64,000 nucleotides of DNA, taken from contig CAVQSZ010000027.1 of NCBI GenBank assembly GCA_963716115.1, forward strand, positions 71,658-135,657. Direction: 5' to 3'. The stretch is from AP-15 sp963716115. Lineage in GTDB: Bacteria > Pseudomonadota > Alphaproteobacteria > ATCC43930 > CGMCC-115725. Positions within the stretch are counted from its first letter, which is position 1; each line of letters begins with the position of its first letter. The notes under the pieces are model-generated. The model worked only from the letters and a program-made list of their open reading frames with translations. It did no database searches and was not told the DNA's origin. Positions 49,025 to 58,908 of the stretch are shown here, one piece after another. The translations under genes and the position numbers were made by a program.

Positions 49025-50956
49025 GTGGCGATCTTTCCGAACAATCGGCGGGCGCTCTTCGCCTTCGCCCACGATGTCGCGATGGCGGCGCTTTCGTTCG
49101 TCGCCTCGCTGTATCTGCGGCTCGGGGGGGATATCCTCGGCTACGAGCCGCGTTTGACGGCGTTCTATACCCTGAGCTTCACGCTGATCGCGGCGTGCGT
49201 GTTCCTGCTGACCGGTCTCTATCGCGGCATCTGGCGCTACGCTTCGCTGCCCGACCTGTTCAACATCGCGCGCGCCGTCAGCCTGACGGTGCTCGTCTTT
49301 CTGCCGGTCAGCTTCGTGCTGACCCGGCTTGAGGCGCTGCCGCGCTCGACCCTGTTGATCGAGTGGTTCGTGCTGACGGCGCTGTTGGGCGCCCCACGGC
49401 TCGCCTATCGGCTGTTCAAGGATCGCGGCCTCGACCACATCCTCGCCCGCGCCCGGCATCGCAGCGTGCCGGTCCTGCTGATCAGCGCCAAGGACGGGGC
49501 CGAGACCTTCATCCGCGAGATGATGCGCGACCCGCGGGCGGTCTATCGGGTGGTCGGCGTGCTCGCCGATACCCCTTCGCGCGTCGGCCGCGAGATCTAC
49601 CGGGTCCCGGTGCTGGGCACGATCGAGGCGCTGGAGGAGGTGGTCGCGCGCCTCGACCGGCGCGGCAGGCGCCCGGAAAAGCTCTTGATCACCGCGCAGA
49701 ACCTGCCCGGCGAGCAGGTGCGCCGGCTGCTCGACCGCGCCGACGCGCTGGCCATCCCGCTGGCGCGCCTGCCGAAGCTCACCGATTTCGAGCGCAACCT
49801 CGACCATCCCGAGCGGGCGATCGAGCCGATCGCGCTCGAGGATCTGCTCGGCCGGCCGCAGGCGGTGCTCGACCGCGACGGCATGGCGCGGCTGGTTCGC
49901 GGGCGGCGGGTGCTGGTGACCGGGGCCGGCGGCACGATCGGCGCCGAGCTCGCCCGCCAGGTCGCCGCCTTTTCCCCGGCGCGGCTGGCGCTCGTCGACA
50001 ATGGCGAGTTTGCGCTTTACGCGATCGACGCGGAGCTGCGCGAGCGCTTTCCGGGGGTGCGGCGGCCGATATTTCTGCGCGACGTGCGCGAGCGCGCCCA
50101 GATCGACGAGGTCGTCGCCGAGGAGCGGCCGGAGATCGTGTTTCACGCCGCGGCGCTGAAGCATCTGCCGATGGTCGAGGCCAACCCGATCGAGGGGGTG
50201 ATGACCAATGTCGTGGGCACCCGCAACGCCGCCGAGGCGGCGCGCGCCTTCGGGGTGTCGCTGTTCGTCATGATCTCGACCGACAAGGCGGTCAACCCGA
50301 CCAGCGTGATGGGCGCCACCAAGCGCGTCGCCGAGGGCTTGTGCCAGGCGCTCGACCTTTACGAGGCGCGCCGCGGCGGCACCCGCTACGCGACCGTGCG
50401 CTTCGGCAACGTCCTGGGCTCGACCGGGTCGGTCGCGCCGCTGTTCGCCCGCCAGCTCGCCGAGGGCGGGCCGTTGACCGTGACCGATCCCGAGGTCACG
50501 CGGTTTTTCATGACCGTGCGCGAGGCGGTCGAGCTGGTGCTGCAGGCCTCCGCCCTGTCGCCGGCGCCGGACGAAGCGGATGCGCGCGGCAGGATCTTCG
50601 TGCTCGACATGGGCGAGCCGATCAGGATCGTCGATCTGGCGCGGCAGATGATCCGGCTCGCCGGGCTCACCGAGCGCGAGATCGGCATCGAGTTCATCGG
50701 GCTGCGGCCCGGCGAAAAGCTGCACGAGGAGCTGTTCCACGCCGCCGAGCCGCTGATGCCGACGGCAAATCCGGCGATCCGGCTGGCGGCCCCCCGCACC
50801 GCCGATTACGCGCTGCTCGCCCGCTCGATCGACGAGATCGAGGAAAACGCCCGCGCCCGGCATGAGGAGCGGGTGCTCCAGCTCCTCGATCGGCTGGTCC
50901 CCGAATACCGCCGCAACGCGCCCGGCCCGCGCGCCGCCGCCGCTTCCGGCGGATGA
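49025..50956 (+). CDS. Nucleoside-diphosphate-sugar epimerase/dehydratase, CapD/FlaA1-like membrane form
   Basis: 643 residues. Four membrane segments occupy the first 130 or so residues. A first Rossmann-like region lies about 140-270, and the catalytic SDR domain begins at VLVTGAGGTIGAELARQ near 300. STDKAVNPTSVMGATKR near 420 carries the active-site Ser-Met-Lys type motif in place of the usual Tyr-x3-Lys, as in WbpM/CapD 4,6-dehydratases that act on UDP-GlcNAc. FVGLRPGEK-like FIGLRPGEKLHEELF follows near 560. It prepares rare sugars for capsule, O-antigen or exopolysaccharide. The GTG at 49025 is the likely start. No other polysaccharide genes are adjacent. Confidence 0.9.
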   Translation: MAIFPNNRRALFAFAHDVAMAALSFVASLYLRLGGDILGYEPRLTAFYTLSFTLIAACVFLLTGLYRGIWRYASLPDLFNIARAVSLTVLVFLPVSFVLTRLEALPRSTLLIEWFVLTALLGAPRLAYRLFKDRGLDHILARARHRSVPVLLISAKDGAETFIREMMRDPRAVYRVVGVLADTPSRVGREIYRVPVLGTIEALEEVVARLDRRGRRPEKLLITAQNLPGEQVRRLLDRADALAIPLARLPKLTDFERNLDHPERAIEPIALEDLLGRPQAVLDRDGMARLVRGRRVLVTGAGGTIGAELARQVAAFSPARLALVDNGEFALYAIDAELRERFPGVRRPIFLRDVRERAQIDEVVAEERPEIVFHAAALKHLPMVEANPIEGVMTNVVGTRNAAEAARAFGVSLFVMISTDKAVNPTSVMGATKRVAEGLCQALDLYEARRGGTRYATVRFGNVLGSTGSVAPLFARQLAEGGPLTVTDPEVTRFFMTVREAVELVLQASALSPAPDEADARGRIFVLDMGEPIRIVDLARQMIRLAGLTEREIGIEFIGLRPGEKLHEELFHAAEPLMPTANPAIRLAAPRTADYALLARSIDEIEENARARHEERVLQLLDRLVPEYRRNAPGPRAAAASGG

Positions 50957-50960
50957 AGGC

Positions 50961-51050
50961 TCAATGCCGCAGCTGAAGCGAGAGTATCGCGACGCAAAAA
51001 GCCAACACGAGCCCGACCGTCCATTTCAACAGGCTCAGGTCAGCCTCCAT
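50961..51050 (-). CDS. Possible very short membrane protein, 29 residues
   Basis: Between the CapD-like gene and the ligase, the minus strand encodes MEADLSLLKWTVGLVLAFCV and a few more residues to a stop at 50961. The pattern LSLLKW followed by a hydrophobic helix looks like the C-terminal anchor of DUF1640-type coiled-coil proteins, whose coiled coil would lie upstream but is absent. It may be a relic or a tiny membrane protein. There is no strong ribosome site. Confidence 0.25.
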   Translation of the reverse strand: MEADLSLLKWTVGLVLAFCVAILSLQLRH

Positions 51051-51072
51051 CTGAACGCGAACGCTTGACAGC

Positions 51073-52642
51073 TCAGCTCAAGAGCCCTTCCAGCGCATCA
51101 AGGGTGTCGGCTTCGCCGGCGGGCTTGTCCCAGCGGATGCGGTGGATGCGCGGGAAACGCATCGCCACCCCCGATTTGTGGCGGGTCGAGCGGTGCACGC
51201 TGTCAAACGCGACTTCGAGCACGATGGCTGGAGCGACCTCGCGGACCGGCCCGTAACGCTCGACCGTGTTGTTGCGCACCCAGCGGTCGAGCCGGCGCAA
51301 TTCCTCGTCGGTAAAGCCCGAATAGGCCTTGCCGACCGGGACCAGCTCGTCGCCGCGCCAGGCGCCGAAGGTATAGTCCGAATAATACGACGAGCGCTTG
51401 CCGTGCCCGCGCTGGGCGTACATCAGCACCGTGTCGAGGGTCAGCGCGCCGCGTTTCCATTTGAACCACGGACCCTTCGGCCGGCCGGCGAGATAGGGCG
51501 AATCGGCGCGCTTCAGCATCAGCCCCTCGACGCCGCGCCCGCGAGCGCCGTCGCGCAATCCGCGCAGCTCCTCCCAGCTCGCAAACGGCACCAGCGGCGA
51601 CAGGTCGAGGCCCGGCCGTTGTCGCGCGGGCGTGCCAGGATTCGAGCCGGCGCCGGCGCTCGGCGAAGGCGAGGCCGCGCAGATCTTCCGGCCCCTCGCG
51701 CAGGATGTCGTAGAGCCGCACCGCCGCCGGATGCTCCTTCAAGAGCTTCGGGCTCGGGGATTTGCGGTTGAGGCGCTGCTGCAGGTCGTTGAAGGACGCG
51801 ACGGCGCCGTCCCGCGCCACCAGCAGCTCGCCGTCGAGCGTCGCCTCGTCGGGCATCGCGGCGCAGACGTCGGGGAAGGCCGCGCCGATCTCGTCGCCCG
51901 AGCGCGAATAAAGCCGCCTCTCGCCGCCGCGGGCGACGAGCTGAACGCGGATCCCGTCCCACTTCCATTCGGCGAGGTAGTCGCGCGGGTCGAGAGCCGG
52001 GAGGTCGGCGTCTTCGAGCGGCTGCGCCAGCATCAGCGGCCAGAAGGTCGGCAGCTCGCCGGTGTGCGGCGGCGGCGCGCGGCCTTCGAGCCAGTCGAAC
52101 AGCGGCCGATAGGGCGGGGCGAGGCCGTGCCAGACCTCCTCGATCCGGTCGACGCCGACATTGCCCCACTCGGCGAGCGCCACCTTGGCGAGGCGCGCCG
52201 AAACGCCGATCCGCAGGCTGCCGGTGACCAGCTTCAACAGCGCCCAGCGGCCGGTCGCGTCGAGCGCGTCGAGCCAGGGCGACAAGAGGCCGCCGACCTC
52301 GTCGCGGCTCGCGCGGCGCAGCTGCTCGACGATTTCGGAGAGGGTCGGAACATCGGCCGCGCCGTCCGACGCCGCGGGCCAGATCAGCGCCACGGTCTCG
52401 GCGAGGTCGCCGACAAAATCATAGGACCAGCCGAAGAGCTCGGGATCGACCCGCGCGGCGGCGAGCCGGCGGATCTGGTTGGGCTTGGCCGCGTCGAACG
52501 CCAGCTCGCCGGTCAGCGCCGCCAGGCCCCAGCCGCGCTCGGGGTCGGGCGCGGCGGCGAAATACGCGCGCATCAGCCGCAATTTGCCGTTGCGCGAAGG
52601 GGTGAAGAGGAGGCCGTCGAGGAGCGCGGCGAACCGGTTCAT
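51073..52642 (-). CDS. ATP-dependent DNA ligase of the exonuclease-associated type, one frameshift
   Basis: About 523 residues when repaired. An N-terminal helical DNA-binding domain (residues 1-190) precedes the adenylation domain, with the catalytic Lys in EWKWDGIRVQL near 229, then TLDGELLV, VEGLMLKRADSPY and PWFKWKRGALTLD (motif V), and the OB domain. This is the bacterial LigC/LigB-like ligase that travels with a metallo-beta-lactamase exonuclease in a DNA-damage cluster. An extra G near 51615 shifts the frame at the end of the AARATT...AGLDLS region. Its ATG overlaps the exonuclease stop (ATGA), so the two are translationally coupled. Confidence 0.88.
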
Positions 52643-53649
52643 TCGTCCTCCTCGAAGCCGGTCAAGCTGAGCGCGCGAGCCTGCAGGCCGCTTTTCCTGG
52701 CGTAATGGACGAGCGCCTCCTCACGCCCGTGAGTGACCCAGATCTCCTGGGCGCCGACCTCGCCGATCGTCGCCGTCAGCTCGTCCCAATCGGCGTGGTC
52801 GGAGATGACGAGCGGCAGCTCGACCCCGCGCGCCTTGGCGCGCTGGCGCACCCGCATCCAGCCCGAGGCCAGGGCGACGAGCGGGTCCGGCAGCCGCCGC
52901 GACCAGGGGTCGGCCGCGGCCGCCGGCGGGGCCAGCACGATGCGGCCCCGGAGCGCCTCGCGGGCCGCCCCGGCTGCCGGCAGCACCGGCCCCAACGGCG
53001 CGCCGAGGCTCTGATAGAGCTCGCACAATGCGAGGAGCGCGCCGTGCAGATAGACCGGCGCGTCGTAGCCCGCCCGCCGCAGCAGCGCCAGAACCCGCTG
53101 GCATTTGCCCAGCGCATAGACCCCGACCAGATGGCAACGGTCGGGAAACAGATGCAGCGAACGCAGCAGCCTGCCGATCTCCTGCTCGTCCGGCGGGTGG
53201 CGGAACACCGGCAGGCCGAAGGTCGCCTCGGTGACGAAGATGTCGCAACGCTGCGGCTCGAACGGCGCGCAGGTCGGGTCCGCCCGGCGCTTGTAATCGC
53301 CCGAGACGACGACCCGGCTCCCGCGATGATCGAGGACGATCTGGGCGCTGCCCAGGACATGCCCGGCCGGCGCCAGACGCACCGCCACCTCGCCGATCCG
53401 CAACGTCTCGCCGTAGCCGAGCGGCTGCAGCGAGCCGCCGGCCGCCTCGCCGTAGCGGGCGCGCATGATGGCGATCGTCTCGCGCGTCGCCAGCACCTGC
53501 CCGTTCCCCGGCCGGGCGTGGTCGCCATGGGCGTGGGTGATGACCGCGCGCGGCGCCGGGCGCAGGGGGTCGATGTAGAAATCGCCGGGCGCGCAGTAGA
53601 GGCCGGCGGGGGTGGCCCTGATCCACATCCCGGGGTCAACGACGGTCAT
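52639..53649 (-). CDS. Ligase-associated DNA exonuclease, metallo-beta-lactamase fold
   Basis: 336 residues. The MBL zinc motif THAHGDHARPG is near residue 38, APAGHVLGSAQIVLD near 92, SGDYKRRADPTCAPFEP near 113, TEATFGLP near 137, and the beta-CASP-like C-terminal half ends with ISDHADWDEL near 280 and VTHGREEALVHY. This is the Snm1/Artemis-like exonuclease partner of the ligase downstream. In many proteobacteria the pair sits with an Lhr-type helicase and a phosphoesterase; neither is in this window. The ATG at 53649 starts a two-gene unit with the ligase. Confidence 0.9.
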   Translation of the reverse strand: MTVVDPGMWIRATPAGLYCAPGDFYIDPLRPAPRAVITHAHGDHARPGNGQVLATRETIAIMRARYGEAAGGSLQPLGYGETLRIGEVAVRLAPAGHVLGSAQIVLDHRGSRVVVSGDYKRRADPTCAPFEPQRCDIFVTEATFGLPVFRHPPDEQEIGRLLRSLHLFPDRCHLVGVYALGKCQRVLALLRRAGYDAPVYLHGALLALCELYQSLGAPLGPVLPAAGAAREALRGRIVLAPPAAAADPWSRRLPDPLVALASGWMRVRQRAKARGVELPLVISDHADWDELTATIGEVGAQEIWVTHGREEALVHYARKSGLQARALSLTGFEEDE

Positions 53650-53679
53650 CGCCCCGATATGGGCGGGAATGTCGGGCGG

Positions 53680-54378
53680 TCACACCATGCGTTCGATGGC
53701 GCCGAAATCGCGGATCACGATCGAGCCTTTGCTCAGGTCGATGAGCCCTGCCTTGTGCCAGATCGAAAGATGCTTGTTGACGCTTTCGCGGGTGCCGCCG
53801 GCGATGTTGCCGAGCTCGCGCTGCGAGAGGTGCAAATCGACCGACACCCCCCGGGGCTCCTCGCGCCCGGTGCTGTGCGCCAGATGCAGCAGCGCCTTGG
53901 CGATGCGCGACCCGAGATCGCGGAACAGCAGGTCCTCGACCTGCTCGCTGGTCTGCCGCAGACGCTGGCACAGGATTTTGAGCAGCTTCAGGCAGATGTC
54001 CGCGTGGCCTTCGATAAGCGGCATGAAATCGCGGCGGTGCAAGACCATCAGCTCGCAATCCGTCATCGCGACCGCGTCGGCCGAGCGGCGGTCGTCATCG
54101 TCGAGCAAGGCGATCTCGCCGAAGACCTCGCCGGCGTTGATGGTGTTGAGGACGATTTCCTTTCCGTCCGGCGACACCGAGCCGATCCGCACGCTGCCGC
54201 GCAGCACCGCCATCATGCTGTGCCCCGGCGAGCCTTTGGCGAAGATCTCCCGGCCGGCCGGGTACCGCTCGACGCGGGCATAGGTCAACAGCGCATCGAT
54301 CTTGTCGCGGGGCAGCTCCCCGAGCAGAAAATGGCGCTCGAATATCTGGCGTCGTTCCTCATGGGTAGGGCTGGTCAT
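53680..54378 (-). CDS. Crp-family transcriptional regulator with cAMP-binding signature
   Basis: 232 residues: cyclic-nucleotide domain about 15-130 and helix-turn-helix near 180-200. The phosphate-binding cassette reads GEVFGEIALLDDDDRRSADA, keeping the Glu and the Arg-Ser that hold cAMP in E. coli CRP. The recognition helix is GGTRESVNKHL, keeping the Arg and Glu that read TGTGA, with Lys for the later Arg. It is therefore the best candidate to bind the TGTGA-N6-TCACA sites at 19041, 54625 and 58365. The ATG at 54378 follows AGGGGACGGTC. It is divergent from a cyclase gene. Confidence 0.9.
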   Translation of the reverse strand: MTSPTHEERRQIFERHFLLGELPRDKIDALLTYARVERYPAGREIFAKGSPGHSMMAVLRGSVRIGSVSPDGKEIVLNTINAGEVFGEIALLDDDDRRSADAVAMTDCELMVLHRRDFMPLIEGHADICLKLLKILCQRLRQTSEQVEDLLFRDLGSRIAKALLHLAHSTGREEPRGVSVDLHLSQRELGNIAGGTRESVNKHLSIWHKAGLIDLSKGSIVIRDFGAIERMV

Positions 54379-54624
54379 GACCGTCCCCTGCAAGATGCGG
54401 CGCCGGGCGGATCGTGCGCCCGCGCGTCGTCCTTTTCGCCCGGACGAGCCCGCATGGTTCGAGCGTTCGTGCCGGGCGGCTGGCTTAACCAAGAATTACA
54501 GTAATCCGTCTCACCGTCGTCGTCTCGGGCTATTTGCGAGCCGTCAGAAGGTGGGGCTCAGCGCCGCCGGCGTCGTCAAATCGCCCTGCCGTTCGCCGCG
54601 ATACGCCGAAATGTCGGACGGCAG

Positions 54625-54640
54625 TGTGAGCCGGGTCACA
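54625..54640. promoter_or_regulatory. CRP-type operator between crp and the third cyclase
   Basis: TGTGAGCCGGGTCACA is a perfect TGTGA-N6-TCACA palindrome. Its centre is about 120 bases before the cyclase ATG at 54752 and about 255 bases before the crp ATG at 54378, so it is better placed to control the cyclase. An AT-rich stretch (ATAAAAATTAACG) follows it directly and may hold the promoter. Confidence 0.75.
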
Positions 54641-54751
54641 CATCCCGATAAAAATTAACGTTAAGAGCGGTCCTTGACCCTGAGGCGGGCGACAAATACT
54701 GTTTCTACGGTTGTCCAAACGTCATTCCGGCGCTGCCTCCGGAGGCGCGGC

Positions 54752-57700
54752 ATGAGATGTGCCCGGTGCAATGCCGAGAACCCCGCGGGCATGCGGTTCT
54801 GCGGGCAATGCGGCGATCCGCTCGACGGCGCCGTCGCGCCCGGCTTCGCCGAGCCCCGCATCGACAGCCTCGCTCCCGCGCTCCGGCGGACGCCGGGCGG
54901 TCGGGGCCGGCCGGCCGGCGAGATCAAGCAGGTGACCGCGCTCTTCTGCGACATCGTCGGCTCTGCCGAGCTGACCGAGCGCCTCGGCGCCGAGCGGATG
55001 CACGAGCTTGTCAGCGAGTTTCTCGACACCGCGCTCGCCGAGGTGCGCCGCTACGAAGGGACGGCGCCGCAATTCGGGCGCGACGGCTTCATGGCGCTGT
55101 TCGGCGCCCCGGTCGCGCAGGAGGACCACGTCCGGCGGGCGCTGCTGGCGGCGCTGGCGATCCGCCGCGTTCTCGGCGGCGAGGGCGGCGAGGCCGGCGA
55201 CAAGCGGCTGAGCCTGTCGCTGCGCATCGGCATCCATACCGGGCCCGTCGTTTTCGCCCCGGTCGCCGACAGCTTCCGGATGGAAACCGCAATCGGCGAC
55301 ACGGCCAACGTCGCCGCCCGCCTGCAGCAGGCGGCCGAGCCCGGCGCCATCCTGCTGAGCGAGGCGACCCGTGAGGCCGCCCAAGGCTATGTCCGCGCCG
55401 AGCCGGTCGGGCCGCTGGCCCTCAAAGGGAAGGCCGAGCCGATCACGGCTTATCGGCTGCTCGGGGTGTCGCATCGGCGCGCCGCGCTCGACCCGACGAT
55501 CTCGGCGCGCAGGACATCCTTTGTCGGGCGAAACGACGACCTTGCTCTCTTGAGCAATTGGCAACGGCAGGTCGAAACCGGCCAGGGCCGCGCCGTCGCC
55601 ATCGTCGGCGAGCCCGGCATCGGCAAGTCCCGGCTTCTGGCGGAATTCCGGCGCCGGCTCGCGGGTGACCGCGTCACCTGGGTCGAGGGCCGGTGTCAAT
55701 CGTACAGCACCGCAATCCCCTATTGGCTGGCGCTCGACTTGCTGCGCAGCAATTGCGGGATTGTCGAGACGGACAGCGCCGATGCGATCGCCGGGAAGGT
55801 GCGCTCCGGGCTTGGCGAGGTCGGGATCGATCCGGGTGAGGACAGCCCCATCCTCCTCCATCTTCTCGGGGTCAAGGACGTTGGCGGCGCTCCGATGCTG
55901 TCGAGCCCCGAATCGGTCAAGGCCAAGACTTTCGACATCCTGTCACGGCTTTCGATCGAAGGCAGCCGCCGCCGTCCGCTCGTCTTCGTGCTCGAAGATC
56001 TCCATTGGGTCGACAAGATATCTGAAGAGTTCTTCAGCTGTTTGGCGGAAAACATCGGCGAGGCGCGCATCCTGCTGCTGGCGGCCCATCGCCCCGAATA
56101 CCGTCCGCCCTGGGCCGATAAGCCCTATGCGCGGCAGATCGCGTTGCGACCGCTGTCCCGCAGCGACAGCCTGCACGTCGTCCGCTCGGCGCATCGCGGC
56201 GAGCGGCTCGCCGATCGGGTCGCCGGGGAAATCCTCGCCAAGGGCGACGGCAACCCGTTCTTTCTCGAGCAGCTGGCGTTGCACGCCGGCGAGGCCGGCG
56301 ATCTGCGGCCCGATCTGTTGGTGCCCGGCACGATCCACGACGTGGTGATGGCCCGCATCGACCGCCTGCCCGAGGAATCGAAGGAGCTGCTGCAGACCGC
56401 CGCCGTGATCGGCCGGGAGTTCCCGTTGCGGCTGCTGCGGGCGGTGTCGCGGGATCCGGGCTCGGTCGCTGCCCGGCTCAATGAGCTCAAGCGATGGGAG
56501 TTCGTCGACGAGCGGCTGGAGGCCGACGGGACCGCCTATGTCTTTCGCCACTGGCTGACCCAGGAAGCCGCCTACGGGAGCCTGCTCGAACGCCACCGCC
56601 GCGGCTATCATGCCGAGATCGGCCGCGCGCTCGAAGCCCTCTACGAAGGCCGCGCCGACGAGGTGGCGGAATTGCTGGCGCTCCATTTCGGTCGCAGCGG
56701 GGCGGCCGAGAAGGCCGTCGACTACGCGATCCTCGCCGCCGAAAAAGCGCAACGCCGCTGGGCCAACAATGACGCGCTCTCGTATTTCAACGACGCGCTG
56801 CGCCGCCTCGACCCGCTGCCCGACACGGAGCCAAACCGGCTGCGCCGCATCGACGCCGTGCTGAAGCAGGTCGAGGTCAAGTTCGCCCTCGGGCAGCAGG
56901 TGGAGCACCTGACCGCGCTCGAGAACATAGGAGCCGCTGTCGAGGCGGCCGGCGACCCGCGGCGCCGAGCCATCTGGCACTGCTGGACTGGGTATCTGCA
57001 TGGCTTGACAGGGGGCTCGGCGGCGCTGGCGATCGAGCATTGTCGCGAGGCTGCGGCCATCGCTGCGGCGTCCAGATGCGACGACATCGAAGGCGTTCAT
57101 CGTACTCCTGCGCGGTGCAAGCCTATCTGTTCGGCGGCGAGCTGCGCGAAGCGATCGGAGCGGGCGATCGCGCCGTGGCGATCCTCGAGCCGCAAGGCAA
57201 TTCGTGGTGGGCAAGCCGGACGCTCTGGAACACGGCGCAGGCCGCGATTTATTTGGGCGAGTGGGAGGCCAGCCTTCGCCTATTGCCGCAGAGTGCTGGC
57301 GCATGCCGGCACAGCTCGACGACCGGCGCCTCAAGGTCGTGGGCCTGTATCGCCTCGGGTCGGTCCATATCTTCCAAGGCGACATCGAACGAGGGCTGCG
57401 CTGCTGCGAGGAGGCCCTTGCCCTCAATCCTCTGCCCTTCGACGTCGCCATGGCCAAGGTGTTCCACGGATACGGCGAGATCAAAGCCGGCCGGCTCGAT
57501 GCCGGCATCGCCGAGCTGGCAGAAGCGGTTGCCTGGTTCGACCGGTTCGCGCCTGGTCCACGTCCGAGTGACCCCGGCCTTCGGCTTGCCGAGGGCTATC
57601 TGTATCGGGGCGAGCTCGCCGCCGCGCGGGCCCTGATCGATGACGTGCTCACCGCGAGCCAGGCAAAAGGGTATCGCTACGTGGAAGGATTGGCGCACCG

Positions 57701-57971
57701 GTTGCTGGCCGAATGCCTCGCCGTCGAGTCGCCTGCCGACGCCATGGCGCACGTCACTGAAGCCCAGAGGATTTTTGAAGCCGTCGGCGCTCGCAACGAC
57801 CTCGCGCAGAGCCTGGTTACGCGCGCCAGATTGTCCCAAAGCAATTCTGCCGAGGCGCGAGGATTGCTCGAGAACGCAGCGGCCATTTTCAAGGCGCTCG
57901 GGACGCTTGGCGAGCCCGCTCGAGTGAGCGTGGCGCTCGCGGCGCTCGATCGAGGGTGCAAGGAGCCGTAG
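54752..57971 (+). CDS. Zinc-ribbon adenylyl/guanylyl cyclase with AAA-type ATPase and TPRs, four frameshifts
   Basis: About 1,070 residues. A zinc ribbon (C3, C6, C17, C20) starts it. The class III cyclase domain spans about 58-240, with the metal aspartates in ALFCDIVGS and FGRDGFMALFG, and the Asn and Arg in AIGDTANVAARL. An STAND/AAA ATPase follows with Walker A VGEPGIGKSRLL near residue 290 and a Walker B-like LVFVLEDLHWVD near 410. TPR helices run to the end. This layout is typical of large soluble cyclases. Four one-base insertions between about 57085 and 57300 scramble part of the TPR region. The ATG follows GGAGGCGCGGC. A perfect CRP site precedes it. Confidence 0.87.
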
Positions 57972-58059
57972 GATGGGTGGAGCATCGCGAAACCCATCGC
58001 AACCGCCGCGGCAGATGGGTTTCGCTGCGCTCAACCCATCCTACAGCGGGCTATTTAAG

Positions 58060-58195
58060 AGATTGTCATTGCGAGGAGCGCATCGCGCGACGAAGCAATC
58101 TCGACCGGACGAGCGATGTCGGCCCGAGATTGCTTCGTGGAGCCGGTCCTCGGGCGGCGCAGCGCGCCCATCCGTGGGCTCGCAATGACAATCAC
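58060..58195. repeat. Interspersed repeat, direct copy of 30168-30275
   Basis: Starts ATTGTCATTGCGAGGAGCGC and ends with the complementary CGCAATGACAAT; the first 70 or so bases are nearly identical to 30168-30240. The middle differs. Bases 57972-58059 before it and 58196-58364 after it contain further palindromic fragments (for example near 58268-58295) and no gene. Confidence 0.65.
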
Positions 58196-58364
58196 GGGAC
58201 GCGCTCCGATTTGAACGAATTTTTCTTTAGAATCAGACTGAAAGCGTGACCCGATAAGGCTGAGCCGCTGTCCCGGCGAAAAGCCGGGACCCAGACCGGC
58301 GGCTCCCACCCAACATCACCCGTCATTTTGCAGAACCGATCGCGCTTAAAAAAAATCTTTCCAA

Positions 58365-58380
58365 TGTGAGCTGGTTCACA
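58365..58380 (+). promoter_or_regulatory. CRP-type operator upstream of the DyP gene pair
   Basis: TGTGAGCTGGTTCACA is a perfect TGTGA-N6-TCACA palindrome, preceded by an A-tract as at 19041. Its centre is about 95 bases before the ATG at 58467. Activation from this distance, near -60 to -70 of a promoter in the gap, would be normal for CRP. Confidence 0.72.
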
Positions 58381-58466
58381 CCGGCGACGACGGGATGATC
58401 TTAGGCTCTTCATCGGGGCCGGCAAGGCGCATGAATTCGACCCTCAACTCAGGAAGGAGCAGAAAT

Positions 58467-58808
58467 ATGTCGCAGGCAGAAGATCTGGGAAATCTGATCC
58501 TCCGCTTAAATCCCTATACCAACCGCGACATGCCCTACAGCGACCCGCCCCTGCTGGCGGGCGGAATGGACATCTATCTCAATTCCCCCAGCACAGAGAA
58601 GACGGCCCCCGACGCCAGTCAGATCGAGGTGGAGCTCGACGGCCCCTACCGGCAGGAGTGGACCTTCAAAGGGGAGCTGCAAAAGGTCGGCATGGCCTAC
58701 CGCATCAAATACCGGTTCCCGGTCTACCAGAAATCTGACTCGACGACTCCCCTGTATTGGCTCGAAGACTACCTGCTGATCGGCTTCGAAGGCGGTATGG
58801 GCGGCTAG
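58467..58808 (+). CDS. Hypothetical protein encoded with a DyP peroxidase
   Basis: 113 residues with no family I recognise. No signal peptide or membrane segment is seen. The second half alternates polar and hydrophobic residues (QIEVELDGPYRQEWTFKGEL then YRIKYRFPVYQ), suggesting a small beta-sandwich or barrel. The ribosome site AGGAAGGAGCAGAAAT is the strongest in the area, so high expression is plausible. The DyP peroxidase starts 100 bases downstream, and the CRP site lies upstream of this gene, so it is the first gene of the unit. It could be a partner, chaperone or substrate-binding accessory of the peroxidase; that is inference. Confidence 0.7.
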   Translation: MSQAEDLGNLILRLNPYTNRDMPYSDPPLLAGGMDIYLNSPSTEKTAPDASQIEVELDGPYRQEWTFKGELQKVGMAYRIKYRFPVYQKSDSTTPLYWLEDYLLIGFEGGMGG

Positions 58809-58908
58809 CTGGCCCGTCGGCGAACCTGCGCAGGCGGGGGCGGACGACATTTTTCAACGCGGGGCCGACCTTCATGGCCGGCCCGATCGCTGTCCGATCG
58901 AGGACGAC

